From the NCBI GenBank assembly GCA_016201205.1, contig JACQDF010000317.1, positions 1 to 38,668 on the forward strand: DNA of 38,668 nucleotides, read 5' to 3'. The notes beneath the pieces are model-generated. The model made no database searches, was not told where the DNA came from, and worked only from the letters and a program-made list of their open reading frames with translations. This DNA is from Acidobacteriota bacterium (GTDB taxonomy: Bacteria; Acidobacteriota; Terriglobia; Bryobacterales; Bryobacteraceae). Positions 8,910 to 18,405 of the stretch are shown one piece after another (the first letter of the stretch is position 1; every line of letters begins with the position of its first letter). A program made the position numbers and the translations under genes.

Positions 8910-11803
8910 CTATTCCTTGGTGATGGTTTCATCCAGATTCAGGAGGACGCGGGCGAGCGCGGTCCAGGCATCGAGTGGCGGGCGTTTGTCGCGCTGTTTC
9001 TCGAGGAAAGAGAGCAGCTCATCTTTTTCGGCGCCGCTGGGCGCGCGGGCCAGAGCGCGCCGGAAAGCGTAGGTGACGCGCTGCTCGTCGGACTGGCCGC
9101 CGGCGGCAAGCGTTTTTTCGGCCAGCGCTTTGGCGGATTCAAAAAACAGCGGCTCATTCAGCGTGGTGAGCGCCTGGAGCGGCGTGTTCGACCGCGCGCG
9201 TCATGCCAGTTCTTGGGGCCGTAGCTGGCTGGCGGCAGGAACAAGAAATCGGGTGCGGGCGGATAGACGCTGGGGCCGCCGATCTTTGAATTGAGCAGCC
9301 CGCTGGCGGCGAGCGCGATATCGCGTACGAGTTCGCCATCCACGCGGAGGCGCGGCCCGCGGGCCAGCAGCCGGTTGAACGGGTCCTTCTGGCAGAACTG
9401 GGGCGTGACGCGCGACGACTGGCGATAGGTTGCCGAGGTCACGATGAGCCGGTGCAGCGCTTTCATGCTCCACCCGTGATCCATGAACTCGACGGCGAGC
9501 CAGTCGAGCAGTTCCGGATGCGACGGCGGCTCGCACTGCCGGCCCAGATCCTCGCTGGTGGCCACGATGCCCGTTCCGAAATACGCCTGCCAGATGCGAT
9601 TCACGATCGCGCGGGCGGTGGTGGGGGAGCCGCGGTCCACCAGCCAGCGGGCCAGGGTGAGGCGGCTGGCCGGGGCGCCGGCGGGCAGCGGATGAAGAAA
9701 GGCGGGCACGCCGGGCTCGACCTGAATGCCAGGCTTGAGGAAATCGCCGCGGGTGAGCATATGTGTCGCTCGAAGATCTTCGCGTTCGCGGAGCGCCAGT
9801 TGGGAGGAGCCCTCCGGATGCTCGAGCCATAGCGCTTCGATCTTTTCGCCGGCGTCGCGCCATTCCGCCACGGTGGTCCGCCAATAGCCGAACACGGCCT
9901 GGACTTGCGTCTGGCTGCGCTGGCCGCGGGGGATGGATAAAATCTCGCGTACGTCCGGCGGAAGCGGGTCGGCCGACGCGCCGGGCGCCGATGTGATCGA
10001 GAGGCGGAAGCGGCCCAGGTTGTGATTCTGGTTGTCGTCGCTGTTCCAGCCGCCGTGCTTCTGGCTTAAGAAAAAGGTGAGCAGCGTGCCGTTGGGATTC
10101 GAGATGGGCGTCTCCGCGTTGAACACGGCTTTGCGAGGCTGGTTGCGCCGCCCCGGTCCGGCATCGATGCCCCAGGCGGTCTCATCTTTGCCGTCGATGG
10201 CGTACTCGATGGGTCCGGTTACGCGGCGCTTCTTGCTCTTATCGAAATAGATATTCTCGAGTTCCCGCTCCGGCAGGTTGATGTCGGCGGTGGCGCGGGC
10301 GATCTTTACTTTGGTGATTTTCGATGGATCATCCGCGGGCGCGGCTTCCACCTCGAACTCGGTGAGCGCGCCGCTGCCTTTGATCGAGCGCCCGGGGCCC
10401 CCGAGCGGCAGATTCGGATCGTTGAGCAGCTCGAGGCGGAAGGCGGTGATGTTCTGAAGCTCCGTCTTCACCGTCATCCTGACGCGGTGTTTGGTGGGCG
10501 CGTAACCTGCGGCGAGAAACGAGCCATCCTTCATCGGCAGATATTTTTGTCCGCCCGTCGAGATGTCCTCGACTTCCGGTCTGAGGATGATCCACTCGGG
10601 CTGATCGCGGCGAACGATTTCTTCCCAACCAGCCATGCGCGCCGTCCAATCCGGAGTGCGGCGCTGCAAGTCCGCTTCGATCTCGCGAATCTTGCGGAAG
10701 ATGTCCGCCCGCTGGCTCTGCTCCCGGGGCGTGTAGACGGCGGTGCTGGCTTCATGCGTGTTGTTCAGGAAGGCGAACAGGCGATAGTAGTCCTGCTGGG
10801 TGAGCGGATCGTACTTGTGGCTGTGGCACTGGCCGCACTGGATGGTGAGGCCGAGAATGCTTTTGCCGATGGCGTCCATGCGGTCGAACATGGCTTCCAT
10901 GCGGAACTGCTCGGGGTCGATGCCGCCCTCTTCATTGATCATCGAGTTGCGCAGGAAGCCGGTGGCCACGATCTGGTCCTGTGTGGCGTTGGGGAGCAGG
11001 TCGCCGGCGAGCTGCTCGATGATGAATTGATCGTATCCAAGATCGCGATTGAGGGAGTGGATGACCCAATCGCGGTAGAACCACACCTGGCGCTGCTTGT
11101 CTTTTTCGAAGCCGTCGGAATCGGCATAGCGGGCGGCGTCGAGCCAAAGGCGTCCCCAGCGCTCGCCATAGTGCGGCGAGCGAAGGAGGCGCTCGACCTG
11201 CTTCCGGTAGGCGTTCCCGCCGTGGTCCTTGAGGAATGCGTCGACTTCTTCGATCGAGGGCGGCAAGCCCGTCAGATCGAGGCTGAGGCGTCGCAGCAGA
11301 GTGACGCGATCGGCTTGGGGCGATGGCTCAAGGCCTTCCTTTTCCAGACGCGCAAGGACGAAGGCGTCGATCGGGTTGCGAATCCATTTTGCATTCTTCG
11401 TCTTCGGCGCCGGCGGGCGCTTCGGGGCGATGAATGCCCAGTGCTGTTTCCGTTCAGCCGCGGCGGCGCCGGAGGCATCCGGCCACTGGGCGCCCTGATC
11501 AATCCAGTTCCTGATTCGCTCGATCTCGGCGGCATCAAGAGGTTTGGCGCCCATGGGCATGCGCGCCAGCTCTCCGATGCCCGCCACGCGTTGATACAGC
11601 AGGCTATCCGCCGCCCTGCCGGGGTGAATGACCTTGGAAACAGCGGCCGCTCCCGCATCCAGCCGCAGGCCGGACATCTGCAATTTGGACCCGTGGCAGG
11701 AATAGCAGGAGCGCTCCAGGATGGGCTGGATATCGCGGGCAAAGTCGATCTTCGGGGGACCGGCAGCGGCCAGCGCCACCAGCAGGAAACACCAGGTTTG
11801 CAT
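8910..11803 (-). pseudogene. PSD1/PSCyt1/PSCyt2 cytochrome protein with internal deletion and frameshift
   Basis: Secreted multidomain protein starting with a signal peptide, then a planctomycete-type cytochrome c domain (C33-x2-C36-H37), a PSCyt2/DUF1549 domain (about 140-350) and a PSD1/DUF1553 domain. The first frame ends at 9158 in unrelated residues. From about 9194 down to the TAG at 8910 another frame encodes the true C-terminus, starting with [17 protein letters not shown]. The conserved block of about 40 residues normally lying between the Lys-Asn-Trp segment and RSNTPLQ is missing. The junction is at about 9195-9205. This is an out-of-frame deletion of roughly 120 bases, not a simple indel. 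The DUF1501 gene follows after three bases. The mutant product would still contain the heme domain but have a damaged C-terminus. Confidence 0.85.
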
Positions 11804-11890
11804 CCTTACCAGACAGTTTAATCTAAATCAGAATATCCCCAGGAGGTTGCAGTCCATGCCACGTCGCGCGGGTGATTCGAATCGTCCGGG

Positions 11891-12130
11891 TTACCGCCCC
11901 ACTGGCTGCTTCGCCGCATTCTCCTGCCATTGAATGATGGGGCGGCGTTTCTGGATGGCGCAGTCCCTCAAGAACAAGTTGATGAGGTTTTGGTATGGCA
12001 TCCCCAACTCGGCTGCCATTTTCTTGAAGTAGTCGACTGCCACCGTATCGAGGCGAATGGTGATCTGACGCTTGAGTTGATTCGCGTAGGGATTCTTGCG
12101 GGATTGGGAAAAATCGTATTCTTTTCTCAT
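11891..12130 (-). CDS. brnA: BrnA family antitoxin
   Basis: Ribbon-helix-helix antitoxin (79 aa) that neutralises BrnT and usually represses its own promoter. The core KRQITIRLDTVAVDYFKKMA is the DNA-binding strand-helix, followed by the GMPYQNLINLFLRDC helix. A longer frame from 12217 exists, but ATG 12130 overlaps the brnT stop (ATGA), begins with the typical MRKEYDFS segment and gives the right size. It follows the toxin gene, the usual brnT-brnA order. Confidence 0.87.
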   Translation of the reverse strand: MRKEYDFSQSRKNPYANQLKRQITIRLDTVAVDYFKKMAAELGMPYQNLINLFLRDCAIQKRRPIIQWQENAAKQPVGR

Positions 12131-12417
12131 CTCAGTCTCCAATACACTTCTTCTTCCTGCGCTGTCGCGCGCCTGGCGGAGATCAGGCGGATCTCGGAAT
12201 CGGATTGCCGGTAGCAATGACTGACGATCAGACAGCGCGCCTGAAAGCTGTAGCCCAACGGCACGAACCGATCTTCGTCCTCAGAGTTATCGGGGTCGTC
12301 GATCAAGCGAGCGCTCTCGTCCAGAAAAACGGTTTGTGCCTCCTCGAATGAAACGCCGTGCTTTGCCAGGTTGGATCGGGCCTTCCGTCGATCCCAGGCA
12401 AACTCGATATTGCTCAC
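12127..12417 (-). CDS. brnT: BrnT family toxin
   Basis: Ribonuclease toxin of the BrnT/RelE-like fold (96 aa). Family landmarks are FAWDRRKARSNLAKHGVSFEEA at the start, the Asp-rich segment ending in EDRFVPLGYS, and the C-terminal EIRLISARRATAQEEEVY with conserved Arg and Glu residues. The start codon is GTG at 12417, since the upstream ATG frame closes at once. It overlaps brnA by four bases. A short inverted repeat spans its start region and could be the BrnA operator. Confidence 0.88.
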   Translation of the reverse strand: MSNIEFAWDRRKARSNLAKHGVSFEEAQTVFLDESARLIDDPDNSEDEDRFVPLGYSFQARCLIVSHCYRQSDSEIRLISARRATAQEEEVYWRLR

Positions 12418-12435
12418 AGCATTATTTTAGCAATA
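12408..12435 (-). promoter_or_regulatory. Possible brnT-brnA promoter/operator
   Basis: TATTGC (12408-12413) and GCAATA (12430-12435) form an inverted repeat across the GTG start, with a -10-like TAAAAT on the minus strand between them (about 12423-12428). Type II antitoxins such as BrnA usually bind palindromes at this position. No clear -35 box is seen. Confidence 0.3.
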
Positions 12436-12436
12436 C

Positions 12437-12782
12437 GGGGCTGTCGAAGGCGATCCCTCCTACGTTGCGTTGACCGCCGGGTCAGCAATGAGTGTCACTC
12501 AGTAGCGGCGGGTTATCTCCCCGGTGGAGGCAGGTTCAGGTTCACGGCGCCGTCGCCCGGTTCGCCGATCGCACCCGCTTTCAGAATTTTGACATTCAGC
12601 CCGACGCGAAAGCTGAGCCAACGATTGCCGGGATTGTGTCGGGCCGCGATGAAGTTCTCGAAAAGGGAATCGAAGTCCTGATGACCACAAAGGGGGAATA
12701 GCGGTCCCGTGAGGTTCCGGACAAGCTGATGGATGGCCGGGCCAGGTGTGCGTATGGGATCATGGAGGCAAGGAGGCGATCC
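12437..12782. other. Stretch without a recognisable gene
   Basis: Between brnT and the DUF433 gene both strands have open frames, but none resembles a known family and none has a convincing start. A minus-strand frame (about 12513-12700) has a mildly protein-like composition and could be a decayed gene end. I see no RNA gene. The promoter for the DUF433/DUF5615 pair should lie here. Confidence 0.4.
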
Positions 12783-13097
12783 ATGGCGAAGGAGTACGTG
12801 GAAATCGTAGAGGCGACCTACCGGGTTGCTGGCAGCCGTGTCTCTCTGGATTCGATCGTCTACTGCTTCCGGGAAGGCCTCTCTCCCGAAGGCATCGCCG
12901 AAAGCTTCCCCACCCTGACCCTGGAGCAGGTATACGGCGCCATCGCTTTCTATCTTGCCAATCAGCCGAGGGTAGACGAGTATCTCCAGGAAGGCGAAAA
13001 ACTGTCCCACGAACTGCAAGCTGAGTCCCGCCGACGGAACGCCGACTTGATTACCCGCCTCCAGCGGGCCCGTCATGAGAGTCAGATTCCAGGCTGA
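12783..13097 (+). CDS. DUF433 domain antitoxin-like protein
   Basis: DUF433 protein (104 aa), a small helix-turn-helix type family that commonly sits just before a DUF5615 PIN-like toxin gene. Landmarks are the [20 protein letters not shown] segment, then [27 protein letters not shown], the predicted HTH. The start at ATG 12783 is supported by AGGAGG about seven bases upstream; an in-frame ATG at 12729 lacks this. It overlaps the DUF5615 gene by 23 bases, so the two are probably translationally coupled. The antitoxin role is inferred from this family pairing. Confidence 0.85.
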   Translation: MAKEYVEIVEATYRVAGSRVSLDSIVYCFREGLSPEGIAESFPTLTLEQVYGAIAFYLANQPRVDEYLQEGEKLSHELQAESRRRNADLITRLQRARHESQIPG

Positions 13098-13350
13098 CGC
13101 CAACCTGGATGCCCGTATCATTCGCGGTTTGAAGCGACGGCAGATGGAAATCGACATTCAAACCGCCGCGGAAGCGCGCCTCCCAGGACTTGCTGACCGC
13201 GATGTATTGCAGGCAGCCGCGGACTCAGGCCGGGTTCTCGTGACACATGATCAGCGCACCATGCCGAGCCACTTTGCGCAGTTCATTGCGGACGAGCGCA
13301 GGCGTGATCGTAGTTCCCAAGCACATCTCCCTTAAAGAGGTGGCTCAGAC
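13075..13350 (+). pseudogene. DUF5615 PIN-like toxin, frameshifted and truncated
   Basis: The first 70 or so residues match DUF5615, a PIN-like nuclease family: [18 protein letters not shown], an Asp-x-x-Thr-Ala-Ala-Glu segment, LPGLADRDVLQAA, and VLVTHDQRTMPSHFAQFI. The in-frame reading then runs into unrelated residues and stops at 13335. The expected continuation, SAGVIVVPKHISLKEVA, is encoded in the next frame from about 13296, placing a frameshift near 13285-13300. The C-terminal segment usually following (a conserved Leu/Ile-rich, Trp-containing stretch) is not found in either frame. The toxin is probably inactive while its DUF433 partner is intact. Confidence 0.75.
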
Positions 13351-13381
13351 GCCAACCTCCAGTAAGAAAAGCGGGACTCAA

Positions 13382-14098
13382 CTAATCCCCTTCCGCCTGA
13401 GGGAGGGTGCCGGGGGTCACGGCCTCAGGCCGGGAGGCGCGCTTTGCGATCATCCAGCCGGCGACAACAACCGCAATCGTCAGCACACCCTGCAAACCAT
13501 ACTCGATCCACCTGGGAGGATCGAGGGTCTCCTTGATGTACGGGTCGGTGATGATCATCTCGCCGCCGACGCGTCCGAGGATGGCGGAGCCGATGTACAT
13601 GATGATGGGATAACGATCCATGATGCGCGACAGGACGCTGCTGGTGAAGACGACAAAGGGGATGCTGAGTCCGAGCCCGAAGATCAGCAGACCCAGGTGT
13701 CCTTTGGAAGTGCCGGCAATCGCGAGGATGTTGTCAGTGGACATGGTGGCGTCGGCAATCACGATGTAAATCATGGCCTGCCATAAGGTGCTGGCGTGCC
13801 TACCGGCGCGCACTTCGGTGGTGTCTTCGGCCAGCAGCTTGACGGCGATCCAAAGAATCAGGATGCCGCCGATCAGCTTGACGAACTGAATGAGCAGGAG
13901 CTGCGCCGCGAAGAACGTCAGAATGATTCGCAACGCCACTGCCAGCGCGGCGCCGGCTGTGATGCCGATCTGTCGCTCGCGCGCGGGCAGCGTTTTCACC
14001 GCCATCGCGATGACCACGGCGTTGTCGCCGGCCAGCAGCAGGTCGATGAAAACGATGGAGAGGATGTCGAGCAGGAAGCGGGTGCTGAAAAACTCCAT
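13382..14098 (-). CDS. TerC family integral membrane protein
   Basis: TerC/YjbE-type membrane protein (238 aa) with about seven hydrophobic helices. The two family signature acidic sites are present in helices: LLAGDNAVVIAMA near residue 20 and the ATMSTDNILAIAG segment in the middle of the protein. Members are linked to tellurium resistance in old literature and, in characterised cases, to export or cofactor delivery of metal ions, notably manganese. No yybP-ykoY-like leader can be identified in the short upstream gap, which contains only a terminator-like hairpin. It is followed closely by the broken DUF5615 gene on the other strand. Confidence 0.9.
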   Translation of the reverse strand: MEFFSTRFLLDILSIVFIDLLLAGDNAVVIAMAVKTLPARERQIGITAGAALAVALRIILTFFAAQLLLIQFVKLIGGILILWIAVKLLAEDTTEVRAGRHASTLWQAMIYIVIADATMSTDNILAIAGTSKGHLGLLIFGLGLSIPFVVFTSSVLSRIMDRYPIIMYIGSAILGRVGGEMIITDPYIKETLDPPRWIEYGLQGVLTIAVVVAGWMIAKRASRPEAVTPGTLPQAEGD

Positions 14099-14125
14099 GA
14101 GAGGCGCTACTGTAATGATCGCAAA

Positions 14126-14153
14126 ACCGGGGACAGGCTACCGTGTCCCCGGT
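14126..14153 (-). terminator. Terminator-like 10-bp hairpin
   Basis: ACCGGGGACA (14126-14135) and TGTCCCCGGT (14144-14153) form a perfect 10-bp stem with an 8-base loop. Read on the minus strand it is followed by a short T-run (TTTT). It sits just after the end of the unknown membrane-protein gene and before terC, so it probably ends transcription of the former. It could also be a dispersed palindromic repeat. Confidence 0.55.
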
Positions 14154-14157
14154 ATTC

Positions 14158-14976
14158 TCACTGAGTGGTGTGCAGGCGCATCGCCGGCACCAGATCGCGC
14201 CGGATCAGAATGGTGCGTTCGTTCCGCGGCTTATTTGCGTCTGGAAACAGGAATACGTAGCCGGCGTCCTTCTCCAGGACAAGTCTGGCGGAAACTACGT
14301 TCGCGGCGTTCTCGCCCACTCCAACGCCAAAACCTTTCAGGGCGGCGATGCCTTCGGAGCTGAGGACGAGAGTCACCTCCCGAGGCTTGGCGCCGCCTCG
14401 GGAAACCGGAATCTCACCGTACACATCGCGGCTGAATACAACCAGGTAGGCGACCGCCAGCGGCAAAGCGCCAAATACGGCCAAAGCCACCGCCAATGTC
14501 ATCCAGCCGGTGATCGCGTCCTCGAGGTTGTTCGCGGCGCTCTTCTGTTCCTGGACCCAGCCAGGGACGACTTCCACAAGAATCCGCCAGGCGCCGAAGA
14601 GGGTAAGCACGCCAATGAAGACAGATCCAAACCAGGTTGAAATCAGTTTGATTCCCGCAGGCCAGGAAATGAAGGACAGTGCAATCAGGACACCGACCAT
14701 CGTTCCGGCCAAGACTCCCAGCGCGTGCTGCCAGCCTTTGGCCTCCTTTAACGATTCGCGCGCCAGAACCATGGCGGCTGCCAGCACAACCAGAGGCGCC
14801 AATGCGTAGAGGCCGGCGATGATGTAATCCACCCGCAGCAGATCCGTCGTGTACACCCCATAGCGGGATAGAGCGGCGTTCGTGACCAGCAACCCGGTGA
14901 CATAGCAAACAGCACCGGCAATGGATACTGCTTTCAGAATCGGTTCCACCCCTCGAAGGCTGCGTCCGGCATTCAT
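14158..14976 (-). CDS. Membrane protein of unknown function
   Basis: I do not recognise the family. The 272-residue protein has about five hydrophobic helices (roughly residues 12-35, 47-68, 82-104, 112-135 and 157-182), followed by a soluble tail of about 85 residues with mixed beta/alpha character that ends in a basic segment. The start at ATG 14976 is supported by GGAGG at good spacing. The frame is open further upstream (to 15099), but that part is Arg/Gly-rich and looks like a shadow. The gap to the GH20 gene upstream in transcription is only about 29 bases, so the two may be co-transcribed. A terminator-like hairpin follows. Confidence 0.75.
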   Translation of the reverse strand: MNAGRSLRGVEPILKAVSIAGAVCYVTGLLVTNAALSRYGVYTTDLLRVDYIIAGLYALAPLVVLAAAMVLARESLKEAKGWQHALGVLAGTMVGVLIALSFISWPAGIKLISTWFGSVFIGVLTLFGAWRILVEVVPGWVQEQKSAANNLEDAITGWMTLAVALAVFGALPLAVAYLVVFSRDVYGEIPVSRGGAKPREVTLVLSSEGIAALKGFGVGVGENAANVVSARLVLEKDAGYVFLFPDANKPRNERTILIRRDLVPAMRLHTTQ

Positions 14977-15005
14977 CTCAGTCCTCCACGGGTCAGCCCG
15001 CGATG

Positions 15006-17240
15006 CTACTCCTCGAGCCGGGCCTCCCGAAGCCCGGCCACCGGCACATTGTGGCTTTTGGCGTAGGGCTGAATGACCTGGTTCAAATCTTTCAGCCACC
15101 GCGGAAGACCGATTCCCGCCTCAGGCGCCATCATGAATCCGAGATCAGGAGTGCGATCGGCCCAATGGTCTTTGGTGTCGTCCAGAACGTGCACGAAGCG
15201 GCTGCCGCCGGCCGATTGTCCTTTGGGGAAGCGGCTCTTCTCGTACGTTTCCGTCAACCGGCGAAAAACTTCGGCTCCGTCGCGCTCGAGGGCGCGGACG
15301 CGGTTGTGCGCAGCCACCAGGTGTCCGACCGCCTCGGCAGGCTTTTTGTTCCGGGCGCTTTCAGAAGCGCGCTGGAGGGATTTTTCCGCGCCCGCGAGGC
15401 CCAGCAGAAGGCGCCAATGGTGGCCGGTGAAGCGGGCAAGGGCCGAGAGCACTTCCAGGTTGTACTGGTTGCGGTCGCTCAAGTGCATCTGCCCGGCGAG
15501 CGAGTAGAGAAGCCGGTCATTCTCCTGGTAGCGGGCTTTGGCTTCCTCGAGAAAACGCGCATACTTGCCCGCAACGGCTTCTTCAAAGCGCAGATCGGGC
15601 GGCGCGGGCAGGGGCGGCGGGCTCAGCGTAAGATCGTAGCGCGTCGTGCCGATGCCCTTGCCATAGGAGTTGCCGTACCCCGGCCCGCGCACCCGCGAGA
15701 CGACGCGGTCCCAGGTGCGCTGCCAGGCGCGTGCCTGGAGCTGCATCGTGCGGTACAGCCCGGCCATGCCGGTGGCTCGAGGGCCATAGTAGAGGCGCAT
15801 GAACTCGGCGGCGTGCTGTTCGGGGCTGGGCGTGCCCGGAGTCCAGCCATATTGCGCAACCGCGGACCAGCCGAGCCAGAACGTCTCGTTGTGCAGGCCG
15901 GAGTCATCCCAGGCGGCGCCGAACACGCCGATCGGATTCACCTGCCAGACGCGGGAGGAGGTGATTGAGTCGAAGGCGCCCTGCAAGCGGCCGGAAGCCT
16001 GGCCTCGCTCGAACTCGCCCTGCGGTCCTTCCGCGAAATCGCGGAAGTAATCGGGGAACAGGTATTCGCCGCCTTGCATCGAGACATAGATCAACTGGCG
16101 CATCCCTTTCTGCTTCTCGGTTTCGGCGTACTTGGGATCACCCATGACGCCATCGATGATGTCGGAGGGCAGCAGCTTGATGTGCTCCGGGAGCAGCGGA
16201 TACTCGATCCAGGCGAGCATGCGGCGGCCGTGCTGAGCGAGGTGATCGCGGGCGCGCTGGGCGAACCCGGCCCACTTGAGGCTGCGGTTCCCCTCGTTAT
16301 AAGGCTCGGTGCATTTGGCGCAGATGCCGGCGTAGTAGACTTCGTCGGTCGAGACAAAGAAATAGTCAACGCCTTTGGTCGCTGCGATCACGTCATCGTA
16401 CATGCGGAAGATCAGCTTGTAGGATTCCTCATCGCAAAGGCAGGCCTGGTAGTTGTTGCCGTCGGCGCGGAGGTGGGCGAACTGGCGGTGCTTGAGCACA
16501 TAGCCCATATGGGCGGGCGCCTGAATCACCGGCGTCACCTGAATGAACCGCTCGAGCCCGTAGTCGACGATTTCCTGCAACTGGGCGGCGGTAAATGCGC
16601 CGGGAGCGCCGATGATGGGGTTGGATGGATACGCGAACTTGTCCTCGAGCTCGAAGCCGATGCGGTTGATCTTGAAGCGCGCCGCCCAATCGAGGTAGCG
16701 CTTGAGCGTTGGGATGCGGTCCTGGTGATGCTTGGTGTCCCAGTGCAGAAAGCGCATCTCGAGCCGGGGCCAATCTTCGATGGCGGCTTCAGGAAGCAGC
16801 AGCGTGCCGTCCGGCGCGCGTTTGAATAATTGCACCAGAGTCTGGACCCCGTAGAAGAGCCCGGCGCCGCCGTTGGCGGTGATCTCGATGAGACTCGGGG
16901 CGATCTTGAGGCGATAGGCCTGCTGAGCGATCGGCGGATCGGCGGCCGGAGCAACGGAGCCCGGACGGATGGCGAGGCGAAGGACGCGCGAGGAGGCGAG
17001 CTTCAGCTCGATTCCGTGGAATTCGCGCAAGTCCTGGACAAGCGTGCGGACAGCGATGTGGGTTTGCCCAAGCCCGCCCGAGTCCAGCCGCCAGTCGCCC
17101 TCGAATCGCACATCGGCAGCGGCGAGCTCGACTTTCTGCGGCGTGGGAATGACGGAGTATCCGCGCAGCCAGAGCTCAGTGGCGAGCGGCTGCGCGGAGA
17201 GCGCCACTGCCGAAAGAAGAGACACGGCAAGGTTCTTCAT
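15006..17240 (-). CDS. Glycoside hydrolase family 20-type beta-N-acetylhexosaminidase
   Basis: Secreted GH20-type enzyme (744 aa) expected to remove terminal N-acetylhexosamine residues from glycans. Order: signal peptide (1-16), GH20b-type alpha/beta domain beginning with VIPTPQKVEL (about 30-150), then the TIM-barrel starting at the RFLHWDTKHHQ segment. The family's catalytic Asp-Glu pair is D299-E300 in VSTDEVYYAG; the surrounding residues differ from the common Gly-Gly-Asp-Glu, so this is a divergent subgroup. A C-terminal helical region of about 200 residues is of unknown role. Substrate is inferred only at family level. It is divergent from the thiolase gene and lies ahead of the unknown membrane protein. 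Confidence 0.8.
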   Translation of the reverse strand: MKNLAVSLLSAVALSAQPLATELWLRGYSVIPTPQKVELAAADVRFEGDWRLDSGGLGQTHIAVRTLVQDLREFHGIELKLASSRVLRLAIRPGSVAPAADPPIAQQAYRLKIAPSLIEITANGGAGLFYGVQTLVQLFKRAPDGTLLLPEAAIEDWPRLEMRFLHWDTKHHQDRIPTLKRYLDWAARFKINRIGFELEDKFAYPSNPIIGAPGAFTAAQLQEIVDYGLERFIQVTPVIQAPAHMGYVLKHRQFAHLRADGNNYQACLCDEESYKLIFRMYDDVIAATKGVDYFFVSTDEVYYAGICAKCTEPYNEGNRSLKWAGFAQRARDHLAQHGRRMLAWIEYPLLPEHIKLLPSDIIDGVMGDPKYAETEKQKGMRQLIYVSMQGGEYLFPDYFRDFAEGPQGEFERGQASGRLQGAFDSITSSRVWQVNPIGVFGAAWDDSGLHNETFWLGWSAVAQYGWTPGTPSPEQHAAEFMRLYYGPRATGMAGLYRTMQLQARAWQRTWDRVVSRVRGPGYGNSYGKGIGTTRYDLTLSPPPLPAPPDLRFEEAVAGKYARFLEEAKARYQENDRLLYSLAGQMHLSDRNQYNLEVLSALARFTGHHWRLLLGLAGAEKSLQRASESARNKKPAEAVGHLVAAHNRVRALERDGAEVFRRLTETYEKSRFPKGQSAGGSRFVHVLDDTKDHWADRTPDLGFMMAPEAGIGLPRWLKDLNQVIQPYAKSHNVPVAGLREARLEE

Positions 17241-17367
17241 GCTCGAAGGCTCCTCGGATTGTTAGGGCAAGGCTACTGAAGTTCGCGGCGCGGGGTCAAG
17301 CGGACGTTCCAATGGCGAATCGCGGTTCGTGCAGCCTGCCGCCCGGCCCACTTATCATAGAGATGCT

Positions 17368-18394
<1,027 letters not shown>

Positions 18395-18405
18395 AAGGGA
18401 CTCAT

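Noticed and set aside
10487..11821. A 444-codon plus-strand open frame
   Set aside because: It is antisense to the PSD1 gene, whose cytochrome and DUF1549 domains are clear. No recognisable protein is encoded on the plus strand.
11866..11895. A TTCGAAT-like stretch resembling a tRNA T-loop
   Set aside because: No acceptor, D-arm or anticodon stem can be built around it.
12513..13157. Long minus-strand open frame opposite the DUF433 gene
   Set aside because: It is antisense to the well-supported DUF433 and DUF5615 genes, shows no family resemblance, and has no ribosome-binding site at its start.
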